Shown piece after piece: positions 24,251 through 33,102 of a DNA stretch of 33,606 nucleotides. Below the pieces are notes generated by a model. The model did not search any database. It was not told where the DNA came from and was given only the letters and a program-made list of their open reading frames with translations. How positions within the stretch are numbered: position 1 is the first letter of the stretch; each line of letters opens with the position of its first letter. The DNA comes from Tannerella sp. (GTDB taxonomy: Bacteria > Bacteroidota > Bacteroidia > Bacteroidales > Tannerellaceae): the NCBI GenBank assembly GCA_031257565.1, contig JAIROL010000194.1, forward strand, positions 1 to 33,606, in the 5' to 3' direction. The position numbers and the translations under genes were made by a program.

Positions 24251-25605
24251 AGTTCGTATCGTTTAATTTTATTATATAATGTTTGTCGCGATATTCCAAG
24301 CTCACTGGCGACAAGAGAAAGGTTTCCGTTGTGTTTGTTTATGGAATTGCGTATCATATGATGTTCCATTTCTTCGATGGTTGTAGCTTCATTCTCTTTG
24401 ACGCCTGATGATACGGCCGGAATGTCCAGGTCGTCCGCATCTATGGTTTCGTTTTCGCAGAATATAACCGCTTTCTCAATAAAATGTTCCAGTTCGCGTA
24501 TGTTGCCATACCAGGGCTGCGCTTTTAATTTATCTTTTGCCGCGGTGGTAAAACGTAAATTATCTTTATTATAGTTCTTAGCTTGTTTATCCAGGAATAT
24601 TTCGGCGAAAGGCACAATATCATCCGGTCTTTCACGCAGTGGCGGTATGTGAATGCGTATCGTATTGATCCGGTACATCAGGTCCTCGCGGAACAGGTCT
24701 TTTTTTACCAGTTCGTCAAGGTTTTTATTGGTGGCGCTTAACAAACGGATGTTTACGGGAATATGCCTGTTACTGCCGACACGAACAATGTAACGCTGTT
24801 GCAGAACGGTCAGAAGTTTGGCCTGTAAATGATATGAAAGATTTCCGATTTCATCTAAAAAGAGGGTGCTGTCGTCGGCTTCCTCGATTTTCCCGATCCT
24901 GTCTGTTTGGGCGTCGGTAAAAGCCCCTTTAACATGTCCGAATAATTCGCTCTCGAATAATGTTTCCGTTATGGCGCCCATATCGACGGTAACCATCTTG
25001 TTTTTATTCCGTGATGATAACCGGTGTATTTCCCGTGCCGCCATTTCTTTTCCTGTTCCGTTTTCGCCGGTAATCAGGATATTCGCATCGGTTTTGGATA
25101 CTTTGCCGATAAGCAGGCGGACTTTTTGCATTGCTTCGCTTTTGCCCCAGAACATATCGTTTTTACCGGATGAGAATGTTACGGATTGTGCGGGTTGTCC
25201 GGCGGATTTTTTATTTTTTGCGGCCCGATAAGCGCTTTGTAAAGATTCCAGAAGTTTATCGTTCTCCCATGGTTTTACTACAAAATCGGCCGCGCCTTCT
25301 TTTATTCCCCTTACGGCAAGTTCGATGTCCGCATAGGCCGTAAATAGAATAACTTGTATGGACGGTTTTTGTTTTTTTATTTCCGCAAGCCAGAACAGCC
25401 CTTCATTGCCGCTATTGATGCCGGCCCCGAAGTTCATATCTAAGAGAATGATATCGACCTGTTCGTCCGATAGTATCCGGTTGATACGATTCGGATTGCT
25501 TATTGTAATAATTTTTGCAAACACATTTTGCAAAAGAATTTCGACGGCGGCAAGAATGCTCTTGTTGTCGTCCACTACCAATATTGTACCTTGCCGTTTG
25601 TTCAT
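24247..25605 (-). CDS. NtrC-family sigma-54-type response regulator
   Basis: The 452-residue protein has a receiver domain (about 5-120, acceptor D56 in ILLDMNF, K111 in VVKPWE). An AAA+ domain follows with Walker A GENGTGKE (180-187) and the Walker B acids D251/E252 in LFLDEIG. A Fis-type helix-turn-helix ends the protein (NLSLVASELGISRQTLYNKI). The sigma-54 contact loop reads GAFTDA (227-232) instead of GAFTGA; I recall this variant in other Bacteroidota regulators. The ATG at 25605 is used; the frame could start at GTG 25614, but a promoter -7 box covers that codon. It is the first gene of a two-gene operon with the histidine kinase. Direct target genes cannot be read; the adjacent nitrogen block is the obvious candidate. 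Confidence 0.93.
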   Translation of the reverse strand: MNKRQGTILVVDDNKSILAAVEILLQNVFAKIITISNPNRINRILSDEQVDIILLDMNFGAGINSGNEGLFWLAEIKKQKPSIQVILFTAYADIELAVRGIKEGAADFVVKPWENDKLLESLQSAYRAAKNKKSAGQPAQSVTFSSGKNDMFWGKSEAMQKVRLLIGKVSKTDANILITGENGTGKEMAAREIHRLSSRNKNKMVTVDMGAITETLFESELFGHVKGAFTDAQTDRIGKIEEADDSTLFLDEIGNLSYHLQAKLLTVLQQRYIVRVGSNRHIPVNIRLLSATNKNLDELVKKDLFREDLMYRINTIRIHIPPLRERPDDIVPFAEIFLDKQAKNYNKDNLRFTTAAKDKLKAQPWYGNIRELEHFIEKAVIFCENETIDADDLDIPAVSSGVKENEATTIEEMEHHMIRNSINKHNGNLSLVASELGISRQTLYNKIKRYEL

Positions 25606-25613
25606 AACGAGCA

Positions 25614-25645
25614 CAAACTTACATGAAAAAATCCGGTTTTACAAG
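25614..25645 (-). promoter_or_regulatory. promoter of the two-component operon, nearly leaderless
   Basis: On the minus strand CTTG (25642-25645, three of four -33 bases) and TAAGTTTG (25614-25621, exact -7) are 20 bp apart. Transcription would begin within a few bases of the ATG at 25605. Confidence 0.45.
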
Positions 25646-25726
25646 TGATACGAAAAAAATAAAGGATGATTCTGACGCTCTTTCTGTTCGGCTAACGGTT
25701 GGTCGCTACCTGCCCCCGTAGCGGAT

Positions 25727-25760
25727 TCGCATTACCAGGTAATTTATCATGCGCGGCGCA
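25727..25760. repeat. two adjacent short palindromes
   Basis: ATTACC-A-GGTAAT and ATGCGC-G-GCGCAT lie almost side by side between the SusD terminator and the response regulator promoter. Each is a perfect 6-bp inverted repeat around a single base. They could be binding sites; nothing else supports this. Confidence 0.3.
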
Positions 25761-25805
25761 TAAAGAAAAAGAGACTGTTCCTTCGGAACAGTCTCTTTCT
25801 TTTTT
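25761..25805 (-). terminator. strong terminator of the SusC/SusD operon (bidirectional form)
   Basis: A perfect 14-bp stem (25768-25781 with 25785-25798, TTC loop) is flanked by A-rich and T-rich tracts, so it works in either direction. On the minus strand it follows the SusD stop at 25835 and ends in TTTTTCTTT. Confidence 0.85.
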
Positions 25806-25834
25806 ATGCGTCCTGCCTTTTCGGCGAGCGGATT

Positions 25835-27454
25835 TTAATAGCCGTCGTTCTGTTTTAACTGCGGATTTTTGTCTATCGCCGTTTGTGGAATGGGCAAATA
25901 GCGGTTGTGCGGTGAAAATTTGCGGTCTTCGATTTTTTCTACGCCGGCGACCGTAGCTCTTGAGTACGGATTCTGTTCTTCGTAGTTGACGGAGCCGACG
26001 ATGCGATTATGCGGGCCGTTCAGGACGGTTTCGGCGATCATCTTACCGGAAGCGTCTTTCCAGCGCAGGATGTCCGCGCGCCGGAGGCCTTCGCCCGCCA
26101 TTTCTATGGAACGTTCGCGCCGGATGAGTTCGCGCAGGCTCTCTTTTGTTGCGTAACGGGTCCTGTCTACGGCAGGCATCCCGGCGCGCAGGCGTATGGC
26201 GTCGAGTGCTTCATAGACTTCTTCCGAGGGACCGTTCAGTTCGTTGGACGCTTCGGCAAGGGTCAGCAGAACTTCGGCATAGCGGTAGACGATGTACTGA
26301 GTCTCGGTATCGTAGAAGTCGTTGTTGTACTGTTCGATGGGCGCGAGGAACTTTGACCACGTAAGAGCCGTCTTTGAGGCGTTATCGGCGGCTGTCGGAT
26401 AGTTGGAATTTTTATTGCCGTTGGGCAACGTTTCGTCCAGCGTATTAAGTATCCCGTTATAGCCGCTCGCCCAATCCTGTCCCGGATATAAAACGGTCAT
26501 TGCCATACGCGGATCCCTGTTATTGAAAGGATGGGACGGGTCATAACCTGAACCGGCTTCGTCTTTCGTCTTGCCGTTGGACATTTCATAAGCGTCGATC
26601 AGGTTCTGGGACGGTACCATCGACGACCATCCGCCATCTGCATTGTTTGGAATGGTAACGATCCATTCGTTGGAGACGGTTTTGAGGTGCTGCTGCGAAA
26701 GGATGATTTCCTTTGAGCCGCGGCCTGCAAGGGTGAAAATATCGGCATAGTTGGGTTCCAGCTCATACTGGTTCAGGGTTTTTATGGCTTTTGCCGCGTC
26801 GAGCGCCCGCTGATAATCGCCATAGAAGATGGCCGAGCGCATTTTCAGGGCCAGCGCCGCTCCCTTGGCGATGTATCCTGCGGCGGCGGGCGCGTCTTTG
26901 ATATCGGCAACCGCTTCGTCGATATCTTTATAGATATAGTCTTTCACTTCGGCTTCCGTATTGCGCGGAACCTGCGCTTCCAGGGCGTCTTTGAAGGATG
27001 CGATGATGGGAACGCCGCCGTAGAGCCAGTTCATTTTGAAATACTCGTAGGCGCGGATTATTTTGACCTGCGCAATCATGTCTTTCCTGTCGGCTTCGTT
27101 GCTGAAGGGCACGTTGTCGATGTTTTCAAGGAACGTCAGGCAGCGGCGAATCGGGTTGAAGTCGTAAAACGAATGTCCCGCGTTCCCGGCCGTGAGCGTG
27201 CCGTCGGCTATGACCCTGAAGCCCTCGTGCGTATGGTAACTGAACCCGAAATCGGAAGCGCATTCAAGATAAAAAAATTCTTCGCCCCAGAGCCAGCTGT
27301 TGTAGCATCCGGTGAGGAACTTTTCAGCATCATCTTCCGTCGCCCAGGTAGTAGCCGGCGATAAAGCGTCTTTGGGGAACGTATCCAGAAAATCCGAACA
27401 CGAGCCGGACGCCAGCATCAGGCTTGCCAATACATAATAATATATTTTTTTCAT
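25835..27454 (-). CDS. SusD/RagB-family surface lipoprotein
   Basis: SusD-type proteins cap the SusC channel and bind the incoming nutrient at the cell surface. The 539-residue protein has a lipoprotein signal peptide with the acylated cysteine C19 (LASGSCSDF). The N-terminus FLDTFPKDALSPATTW is a SusD signature, as are YEYFKMNWLYGGVPI and the C-terminal RRERSIEMAGEGLRRADILRW followed by NRYLPIPQTAID. It lies 24 bp after susC, ends the operon, and is followed by a strong terminator. The coding sequence is clearly richer in G+C than the genes to its right side in the nitrogen block. Substrate unknown. Confidence 0.95.
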   Translation of the reverse strand: MKKIYYYVLASLMLASGSCSDFLDTFPKDALSPATTWATEDDAEKFLTGCYNSWLWGEEFFYLECASDFGFSYHTHEGFRVIADGTLTAGNAGHSFYDFNPIRRCLTFLENIDNVPFSNEADRKDMIAQVKIIRAYEYFKMNWLYGGVPIIASFKDALEAQVPRNTEAEVKDYIYKDIDEAVADIKDAPAAAGYIAKGAALALKMRSAIFYGDYQRALDAAKAIKTLNQYELEPNYADIFTLAGRGSKEIILSQQHLKTVSNEWIVTIPNNADGGWSSMVPSQNLIDAYEMSNGKTKDEAGSGYDPSHPFNNRDPRMAMTVLYPGQDWASGYNGILNTLDETLPNGNKNSNYPTAADNASKTALTWSKFLAPIEQYNNDFYDTETQYIVYRYAEVLLTLAEASNELNGPSEEVYEALDAIRLRAGMPAVDRTRYATKESLRELIRRERSIEMAGEGLRRADILRWKDASGKMIAETVLNGPHNRIVGSVNYEEQNPYSRATVAGVEKIEDRKFSPHNRYLPIPQTAIDKNPQLKQNDGY

Positions 27455-27478
27455 ACGATATATAGTTTAGACGGTTTG

Positions 27479-30400
27479 TTAAAATGTTAAGTTAATGCCC
27501 ACCGCATGAGTCCGTATCAGCGGATAGGAGGAGGCTCTTTCGCTTGATATTTCGGGATCGATGTTAATGGGCAGCGCATCGAAGGTAAACAGGTTTTCGC
27601 CCGAATAGTAGATTCTCAGGTTGGAGATTCCGCTTTTTTGAATGACCGACCGTGGGATGGTATAGCCGAGCTGCAGGTTTTTGATGCGCAGGTAGCTTGT
27701 GTTCTGAACCCAGAAGTCGGACATCACGTTACGCGAATCGCTGTTTGAATTGCGGTCGTTCCATACGCGCGGCACGTCGGAGGCGCTGTTTTCCGGCGTC
27801 CACGCATCAAGCCACCAGGTGGAAGGATGAGAGGCGTCGCCGGTAAACGAGCCGAAGACCTGGTCGTTGTAGATGCGGGCTACTTTGGCGGCGCCCGAAA
27901 GGATCGCCGACAGGTCGAACTGCCTGTATCCTGCATTCAGGTTCAGACCAAAGAGCCAGGCCGGCGTGGCCGAGTTGCACAGCACGCGGTCGGCGCTGTT
28001 GATTTTCCCGTCGTTGTTGACGTCCACGTAGCGGAGGTCGCCGGGCTTGAATGTCCTCGAGAACATCGTGGTGCCCGTTTCGCGGTTGTATTTGGCCGTA
28101 AAGGCGTCCACCTCGTCCTGCGAGCGGAAGATGCCGTCCGTTTTATACACGTAGTAGGAGTTGATCTGATTCCCGACCTTGCGTACCATGTTCGAGTTGT
28201 CGGAGTCAATGATGATGCCGTCCGCGTCTTCCAGTCCGAGTTCCAGTATTTCATTCCTGTTGTAGGATATGTTTGCCGTAGCGCCGAAGCTGAAATCTCC
28301 CCAGCGGTTATTGTATCCGAGGCTTACCTCGACGCCTCTGTTCGACACGGCGCCCACGTTGTCTAAATAAGCGCCCAGTCCGAACTCGTCCGGAACGGGC
28401 ACCTGCATGATGATGTCGGTCGTTTTGCGGTCATAGTAATCGATCGTGGCGCTGAGGGTGTTCAACAGGGTGAAATCGACGCCGATGCCCCAGGTGCGGG
28501 ATTTTTCCCACGAGAATGATTCTATTTTGAATGCGCTCTGATAGTAACCTGTTTGGAGCGCTCCGCCGAAAGGATAGGTTCCGCTGAGGTTGTATGTATT
28601 CAGATAGGGGTAATAGTCTCCGTTGGCGGCCTGGTCGCCCAGCAGTCCCCACGACGCGCGAAGCTTCAGGTTATTGAGGACGTCGCGGTACGATTCCATA
28701 CAACTTTCTTCGCTGATTCGCCATGCGGCGGAGAAAGAAGGGAAGTATCCCCAGCGATTGTCCTCGGCAAAACGCGAAGAGGCGTCGGCGCGGAAGTTGG
28801 CCTCAACAAGGTATCGTCCGGCATAATCGTAGTTGATTCGCCCGAATCCGGACAGCATGGCCAGCTGGCGCGTGAAACCATTATTGGTTTGCGAAGACGT
28901 CATGCCTGCGTTCATGTCCGTGAGTTCGTTGTTGGGGAAGTTTTTGCGTACGGCTTTATTTTCTACATAATTATATTTCTCTGCGTGCCAGCCGAGCATC
29001 ACCTTCAACCCGTGAGCGCCGAATATCTTGTCGTAGTTCAGGTAAGCGTCAAAATTGTTTCTGTTCCACAGATAGAGGCGTTCGTCCAACTGATTCGGGC
29101 CGTGATATTTGGAGGGGTTATACCAGATATCTTTCACAAATTCCCTGTAATGCTGGATATTGCTCGTATAGGCTTCCTGCACGGTGAGTATAAGGCCATC
29201 AATCAGGGTATAATCGGCGGCAAGTATTCCGGTGAAGTTCTGATTGCGGCGGTCGATGGTTTGATCCATGTCGAGCCATGCGATGGGATTTCCGTCCGAG
29301 ATGGTTCCGTAATCTCCGTTGGCGTCTTTGTTGGGTATCCATGGCGCAATGACGTTCAACTGTCGGACGATCTGGTCAGATCCTTCTCTTACATACGAGT
29401 TGGTGGGATCGGAGTAATTGTTGTTTATGTAAGCAAGGTTCATCCGTACGGCAAGTTTTTCGGACAGTTTCAAATCCAGATTGATGCGTCCGTTGAACTG
29501 TTGGCGGTTGGAGTTGGGCAAAATGCCTTCCTGTCCGATGAAGCCTGCCGAGGCCATGTAGGAGACATTGTTGGTTCCGCCGCTTACATTAATATTATGC
29601 TGATGCTGCGCTCCGTTTTTGAAGGCGAGTCCATACCAGTCGGTATTCGGATGTCCGTATGGATCGGAGCCGTCTTTGAAGAGTCTCAGGTCTTCGTCCG
29701 TGAAGCGCGCCGTCAGTCCGTCGGCCGTTTGCGCTCCTGCCAGCAGGCGGGCGTAGTCGTAGGAGTCTAAGCGGTCGATTAACTTGGTGGCCGACTGAAC
29801 GCTGTAGAATCCGTTGTAAGATATCCGTGGTTTGTCGCCTGATTTCCCGCGTTTTGTCGTGATAAGGATGACGCCGTTGGAGGCTTTCGATCCGTAGATG
29901 GCTGCCGACGAAGCGTCCTTGAGCACCGATATGCTTTCGACGTCGTTCGGGTCGAGGGAGTTCATCGTACCGCTCTCCACGCCGTCTATGAGCACATACG
30001 GGCTGGCATAGCCTGTGTTCAGCGTACCCAGTCCTCTTACGCGGATGGTAGCATTGTCCTGTCCCGGCCGCCCTTCGCCGGAGAGTACGGTTACGCCCGT
30101 CATCAGCCCTTGCAGGGCGGAGGATACATTTTGTATCGGGCGGTTTGCCAGCGTTTTGCTGTCTATCTGGGCTACGGAGCCTGAAAGGTTGATTTTCTTT
30201 TGGACGCCATAGCCGACCACTACTATTTCGTCGAGCGCCTGATCGCTTTCCAACAGCCTGATGTTGACCGGGCTGCCGCTGCTGCCGACCGCTACTTCCT
30301 GTGTGAGATAGCCGACATAGGAGACGACTAATATGGGATTGGATACGGTGGTTGACAGCGTGAACCGGCCGTCCGAATCGGTCGTCGTTCCGGTGGTTGT

Positions 30401-30859
30401 TCCTTTTACGACGATGTTGGCGCCGATAACGGCTTCATTGGTCTCGTCTGTTACAACTCCCGTAATCGTTCTTGCCTGCTGCATGATTGCTTTTTCTACG
30501 ACGGCGTCTTTACCGGATATAAATATCTGACGGTCGTCGATGATATAGGTATTGCCGGTGGATTCAAATAACTGATCCAGGATTTTGTCTATCGTTTTGC
30601 TCTTCGTATGAATGCTTACCTTTCGGTTTATATCCAATACGTCGTCGTAATAGAAAAAGATGTATTCGCTGTTGTTCTCTATTTTGTCGAATACTTCTCT
30701 GACGGATTTGTTTTCCATAGAGAGGGACAGATACGTTACCTGAGAATAGGATAAGGTAGCGTTGCTTATACCTGTTCCGACAGACAGGAATATAAGTATC
30801 AGTCTCATGATTTTTCTTATTTTAGTACAAAGCGTACTGTTTACTAGTGATTTTATCAT
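27479..30859 (-). CDS. SusC/RagA-family TonB-dependent transporter with STN signalling domain
   Basis: This 1126-residue outer-membrane transporter has a signal peptide (about 15-40) and an STN domain (about 44-118: SLSMENKSVREVFDKIE, VSIHTKSKTIDKILDQLF) that contacts FecR. A carboxypeptidase-regulatory-like beta domain (about 130-205), the TonB box DEIVVVGYG at 210-218, a plug (to about 345, with VSSALQGLMTGV and VLKDASSAAIYGSKASNGVI) and a barrel ending GINLTF follow. The STN domain and the sigma/FecR pair upstream indicate cell-surface signalling control. With SusD it forms the uptake complex. No polysaccharide-degrading enzyme is in the window, so whether it takes up glycans, peptides or something else cannot be said. 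The base composition is G+C-rich compared with the genes around 6400-12200. Confidence 0.95.
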   Translation of the reverse strand: MIKSLVNSTLCTKIRKIMRLILIFLSVGTGISNATLSYSQVTYLSLSMENKSVREVFDKIENNSEYIFFYYDDVLDINRKVSIHTKSKTIDKILDQLFESTGNTYIIDDRQIFISGKDAVVEKAIMQQARTITGVVTDETNEAVIGANIVVKGTTTGTTTDSDGRFTLSTTVSNPILVVSYVGYLTQEVAVGSSGSPVNIRLLESDQALDEIVVVGYGVQKKINLSGSVAQIDSKTLANRPIQNVSSALQGLMTGVTVLSGEGRPGQDNATIRVRGLGTLNTGYASPYVLIDGVESGTMNSLDPNDVESISVLKDASSAAIYGSKASNGVILITTKRGKSGDKPRISYNGFYSVQSATKLIDRLDSYDYARLLAGAQTADGLTARFTDEDLRLFKDGSDPYGHPNTDWYGLAFKNGAQHQHNINVSGGTNNVSYMASAGFIGQEGILPNSNRQQFNGRINLDLKLSEKLAVRMNLAYINNNYSDPTNSYVREGSDQIVRQLNVIAPWIPNKDANGDYGTISDGNPIAWLDMDQTIDRRNQNFTGILAADYTLIDGLILTVQEAYTSNIQHYREFVKDIWYNPSKYHGPNQLDERLYLWNRNNFDAYLNYDKIFGAHGLKVMLGWHAEKYNYVENKAVRKNFPNNELTDMNAGMTSSQTNNGFTRQLAMLSGFGRINYDYAGRYLVEANFRADASSRFAEDNRWGYFPSFSAAWRISEESCMESYRDVLNNLKLRASWGLLGDQAANGDYYPYLNTYNLSGTYPFGGALQTGYYQSAFKIESFSWEKSRTWGIGVDFTLLNTLSATIDYYDRKTTDIIMQVPVPDEFGLGAYLDNVGAVSNRGVEVSLGYNNRWGDFSFGATANISYNRNEILELGLEDADGIIIDSDNSNMVRKVGNQINSYYVYKTDGIFRSQDEVDAFTAKYNRETGTTMFSRTFKPGDLRYVDVNNDGKINSADRVLCNSATPAWLFGLNLNAGYRQFDLSAILSGAAKVARIYNDQVFGSFTGDASHPSTWWLDAWTPENSASDVPRVWNDRNSNSDSRNVMSDFWVQNTSYLRIKNLQLGYTIPRSVIQKSGISNLRIYYSGENLFTFDALPINIDPEISSERASSYPLIRTHAVGINLTF

Positions 30860-30910
30860 TTTATTCCGATTTTTAATTAATGACTCTTTCTTTTGATTTT
30901 AGATCGCTGC

Positions 30911-30943
30911 CGGATGATTATGATGGTATCGTCCGTTTTTTTT
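30911..30943 (+). other. hairpin with T-run in the fecR-susC gap
   Basis: CGGATGAT and ATCGTCCG pair over 8 bp (one wobble) and are followed on the plus strand by eight T's. The genes here run on the minus strand, so it would terminate antisense transcripts or form a leader hairpin before susC. Confidence 0.35.
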
Positions 30944-30987
30944 CGGTTTGTTTTTTTACGAGGCGTTTTTCTTATAGGCATTTGTTT

Positions 30988-32220
30988 TTATCGGTTAGTA
31001 ATAATATATCTATCGCTATTGTATTGATAACAGACGGGGGCGGTATATGAAATACCGTTCAGTATACTGTTCAGGTCGTCTTTCAAGTCTAATTTCCCCG
31101 AGCATTTCAGGTGTGCGACTTCCCGCCGGCAGACGATCTCTTTTCCGTAATAGCGCGACAGCCGTTTCATGATCACATCCAACCGTTCGCTTTTATATTG
31201 ATACATGCCGGCTTTCCACGAAGTATAGTATTCGACGGGGACTGTTTCCACGTGCGCATTGCCGTTTTCCAGAATATACATTTCGTCGGGCGATAAAACC
31301 GTTTCGGCATTGTCGCCCGACAGTATTCCGACAGAGCCGGATACCAGGACGATATATTGACAGCTATCGCTTTCGTAGGCTGTGATGTTGAATGACGTAC
31401 CTAATACATTGACGCTGAAATTTTCGGATTTCACGATGAACGGACGCGCTTCATCGTGCGATACATCCAGATAGGCCTCGCCGTCGACATAGATTTCCCG
31501 TTTGTCATCCGTAAAATGAGCCGGATAAACGACGCGCGTACCGGCATTCACCCACATCTTGCTGCCATCTTCGAACGTAAGCGCCGAACGTTTGCCATTC
31601 GGAACAATAAGTTGATTATAGGTAATCCGGGTTGTTCCGGTCGGCTTTTTTATCACTTTCCGGTCGTTGTTGTTTATGGCGATTCCTTCGTCCTCGTATA
31701 CGATATCAGCCTCTGCGCCCTCTACGGCGACGACTTCCTCGTTTTCCAGGATGAGTTGGATTTTGGCGGCCGGCTCATCCGGAGCTTTTACCGCTTCAAT
31801 GGAACCGGCGCTAACGCTTGCATGAACGTTTGCGTCGTCTTTTGCCGGGCGCCTTTCATAGAGGAATAAGATCAATAACAGGGAAGCAATGATGCCCGGC
31901 AACCACCGGAACATAAGTTTTCTTTTTTTATTCTTTCTCCGACGCCGGATTTGCGCGTGTTCATGGCTGACGTTTTTCCAAAGCCGGTCGATTTCGTTGG
32001 GAAAGATGGCGTCGTCTTTTATTTGCAGCGACTTGACGAGGTAACATGCAAGGTCGTAATCTTCCCTGCTGATGTGTTTGTTCCGTAAGACTTCCTCCCA
32101 GAACTCGTCCGATTCTTTTGTCGCGTTGATTCCGGAAAAAATGAAATAATCGTCTTGAAGCAAGTCTTCTACCGAATAATGCTTGTATTTATGATGGTCT
32201 ATATTTTTTATCACTTGCAT
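30988..32220 (-). CDS. FecR-family anti-sigma factor
   Basis: FecR proteins hold an ECF sigma factor inactive and receive a signal from the STN domain of the partner transporter. The 410-residue protein has a cytoplasmic N-terminus (about 1-100), a membrane segment at about 105-122 (RWLPGIIASLLLILFLY) preceded by a basic stretch (RRRRKNKKRK), and a periplasmic FecR domain (about 205-310: NQLIVPNGKRSALTFEDGS, EIYVDGEAYLDVSHDEARPF, VNVLGTSFNI). The C-terminal region (about 335-410) is of the DUF4974 type. It begins 18 bp after the sigma gene; susC follows after 128 bp. The N-terminal tail is longer than in FecR of Proteobacteria, as usual in Bacteroidales. Confidence 0.94.
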   Translation of the reverse strand: MQVIKNIDHHKYKHYSVEDLLQDDYFIFSGINATKESDEFWEEVLRNKHISREDYDLACYLVKSLQIKDDAIFPNEIDRLWKNVSHEHAQIRRRRKNKKRKLMFRWLPGIIASLLLILFLYERRPAKDDANVHASVSAGSIEAVKAPDEPAAKIQLILENEEVVAVEGAEADIVYEDEGIAINNNDRKVIKKPTGTTRITYNQLIVPNGKRSALTFEDGSKMWVNAGTRVVYPAHFTDDKREIYVDGEAYLDVSHDEARPFIVKSENFSVNVLGTSFNITAYESDSCQYIVLVSGSVGILSGDNAETVLSPDEMYILENGNAHVETVPVEYYTSWKAGMYQYKSERLDVIMKRLSRYYGKEIVCRREVAHLKCSGKLDLKDDLNSILNGISYTAPVCYQYNSDRYIITNR

Positions 32221-32238
32221 CTGGGGTGTTTTTATAGC

Positions 32239-32841
32239 TCAATTACTGATATTGCGTTTGATATGGAGCACATGATGTTTTTTTTCGGCGAGAGCCGAAC
32301 GTAGTTTTTTTATGGAACGCTGCAGCAGGTTTTGTACCGACTGGTAGTTCATTTCCATAATTTCACATATATGGTTTATCTTTAAACCTTTCGTATAACG
32401 GTAGTAAATCACTTCCCGCTGATGCGGCGTAAGCGTTTCCATCGCTTTGTTCAGCTTGTCCCGGCGCTCCTGTTCTGTTTCATTTTCAATCAGTTCGTCC
32501 TCGATGGTGTATTCGACGGTGAAAACCGGCTCTATGGTGTCAATCTGATAGAGCGATTTGTCTTTTTCGAAAACGTTGAACATGGTGTTTTTAAGCGCTT
32601 TGAAAAGATAAAGCCTTACATTCTCCGTGTGATTCAGACTGGGGCAGTTACAGTATATCTTGACGAACAGGTCCTGGATACAATCCTTTACCAGCTCCCT
32701 GTCCGAGGTGAAACGCATCCCGTACGAAAAAAGTTCTTCGATATATTTCCGGTAAATGTATGTGCAGGCGTCTTCATCTCCGGCGAGGAGTTTCTCCCAT
32801 AACATTTTTTCATCGGCAACGTAAAGATTTTTCCTTTTCAT
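32239..32841 (-). CDS. ECF sigma factor, Bacteroides-expansion type
   Basis: This 200-residue RNA polymerase sigma factor has region 2 (about 27-94: YRKYIEELFSYGMRFT, VKDCIQDLFVKIY) and region 4 (about 132-184: LTPHQREVIYYRYTKGL, INHICEIMEMNYQSVQNLLQRSIKKLR). It is of the type multiplied in Bacteroides next to fecR and susC/susD, and probably controls the transporter genes downstream. The linker between regions 2 and 4 is long and acidic (TIEPVFTVEYTIEDELIENETEQE). No exact promoter is seen upstream: TATATTTTG at about 32880 is close to the -7 box but one base longer. Confidence 0.94.
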   Translation of the reverse strand: MKRKNLYVADEKMLWEKLLAGDEDACTYIYRKYIEELFSYGMRFTSDRELVKDCIQDLFVKIYCNCPSLNHTENVRLYLFKALKNTMFNVFEKDKSLYQIDTIEPVFTVEYTIEDELIENETEQERRDKLNKAMETLTPHQREVIYYRYTKGLKINHICEIMEMNYQSVQNLLQRSIKKLRSALAEKKHHVLHIKRNISN

Positions 32842-33102
32842 TAAATATATCTATTTTTTTAAATACAGCAGTAACGTCAAAATATACTCACTTTTGTCAT
32901 TATTTTTTTGAGAATTTTTACCCCAACTTGGTAACATAGACACTAACAAAGGTTAAAGTTTAGTTAAAAGTAGGCGTTTTGTCAGGGCGAATTGTTAAAT
33001 TCGTTTATTAGAAGCGTTGTAGTGCAGGTTAAATCCGTAAAATTCGTTTGTAGCGCTTTTTCGGTATTGCAAAATCTGTCTGCGGTTCGGAACTTTGCAT
33101 GC
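32842..33102. other. intergenic region between sigma factor and IS1634 transposase
   Basis: These 261 bp contain no gene that I can support. The decamer AAATTCGTTT occurs twice as a direct repeat (32997-33006 and 33040-33049), each followed by a similar AGAAGCGTT or AGCGCTTTT. This may belong to the left end of the insertion sequence. The boundary of the element cannot be fixed without its right end. Confidence 0.4.

Noticed and set aside
25690-25725. A GCTAC...GTAGC stem upstream of the response regulator
   Set aside because: The stem is only 5 bp with a C-rich loop, too weak to call beside the adjacent palindromes.
28553-29770. A 405-codon plus-strand open frame opposite susC
   Set aside because: It is fully antisense to the well-supported SusC gene, shows no known motif, and is explained by the G+C-rich codon pattern of susC.
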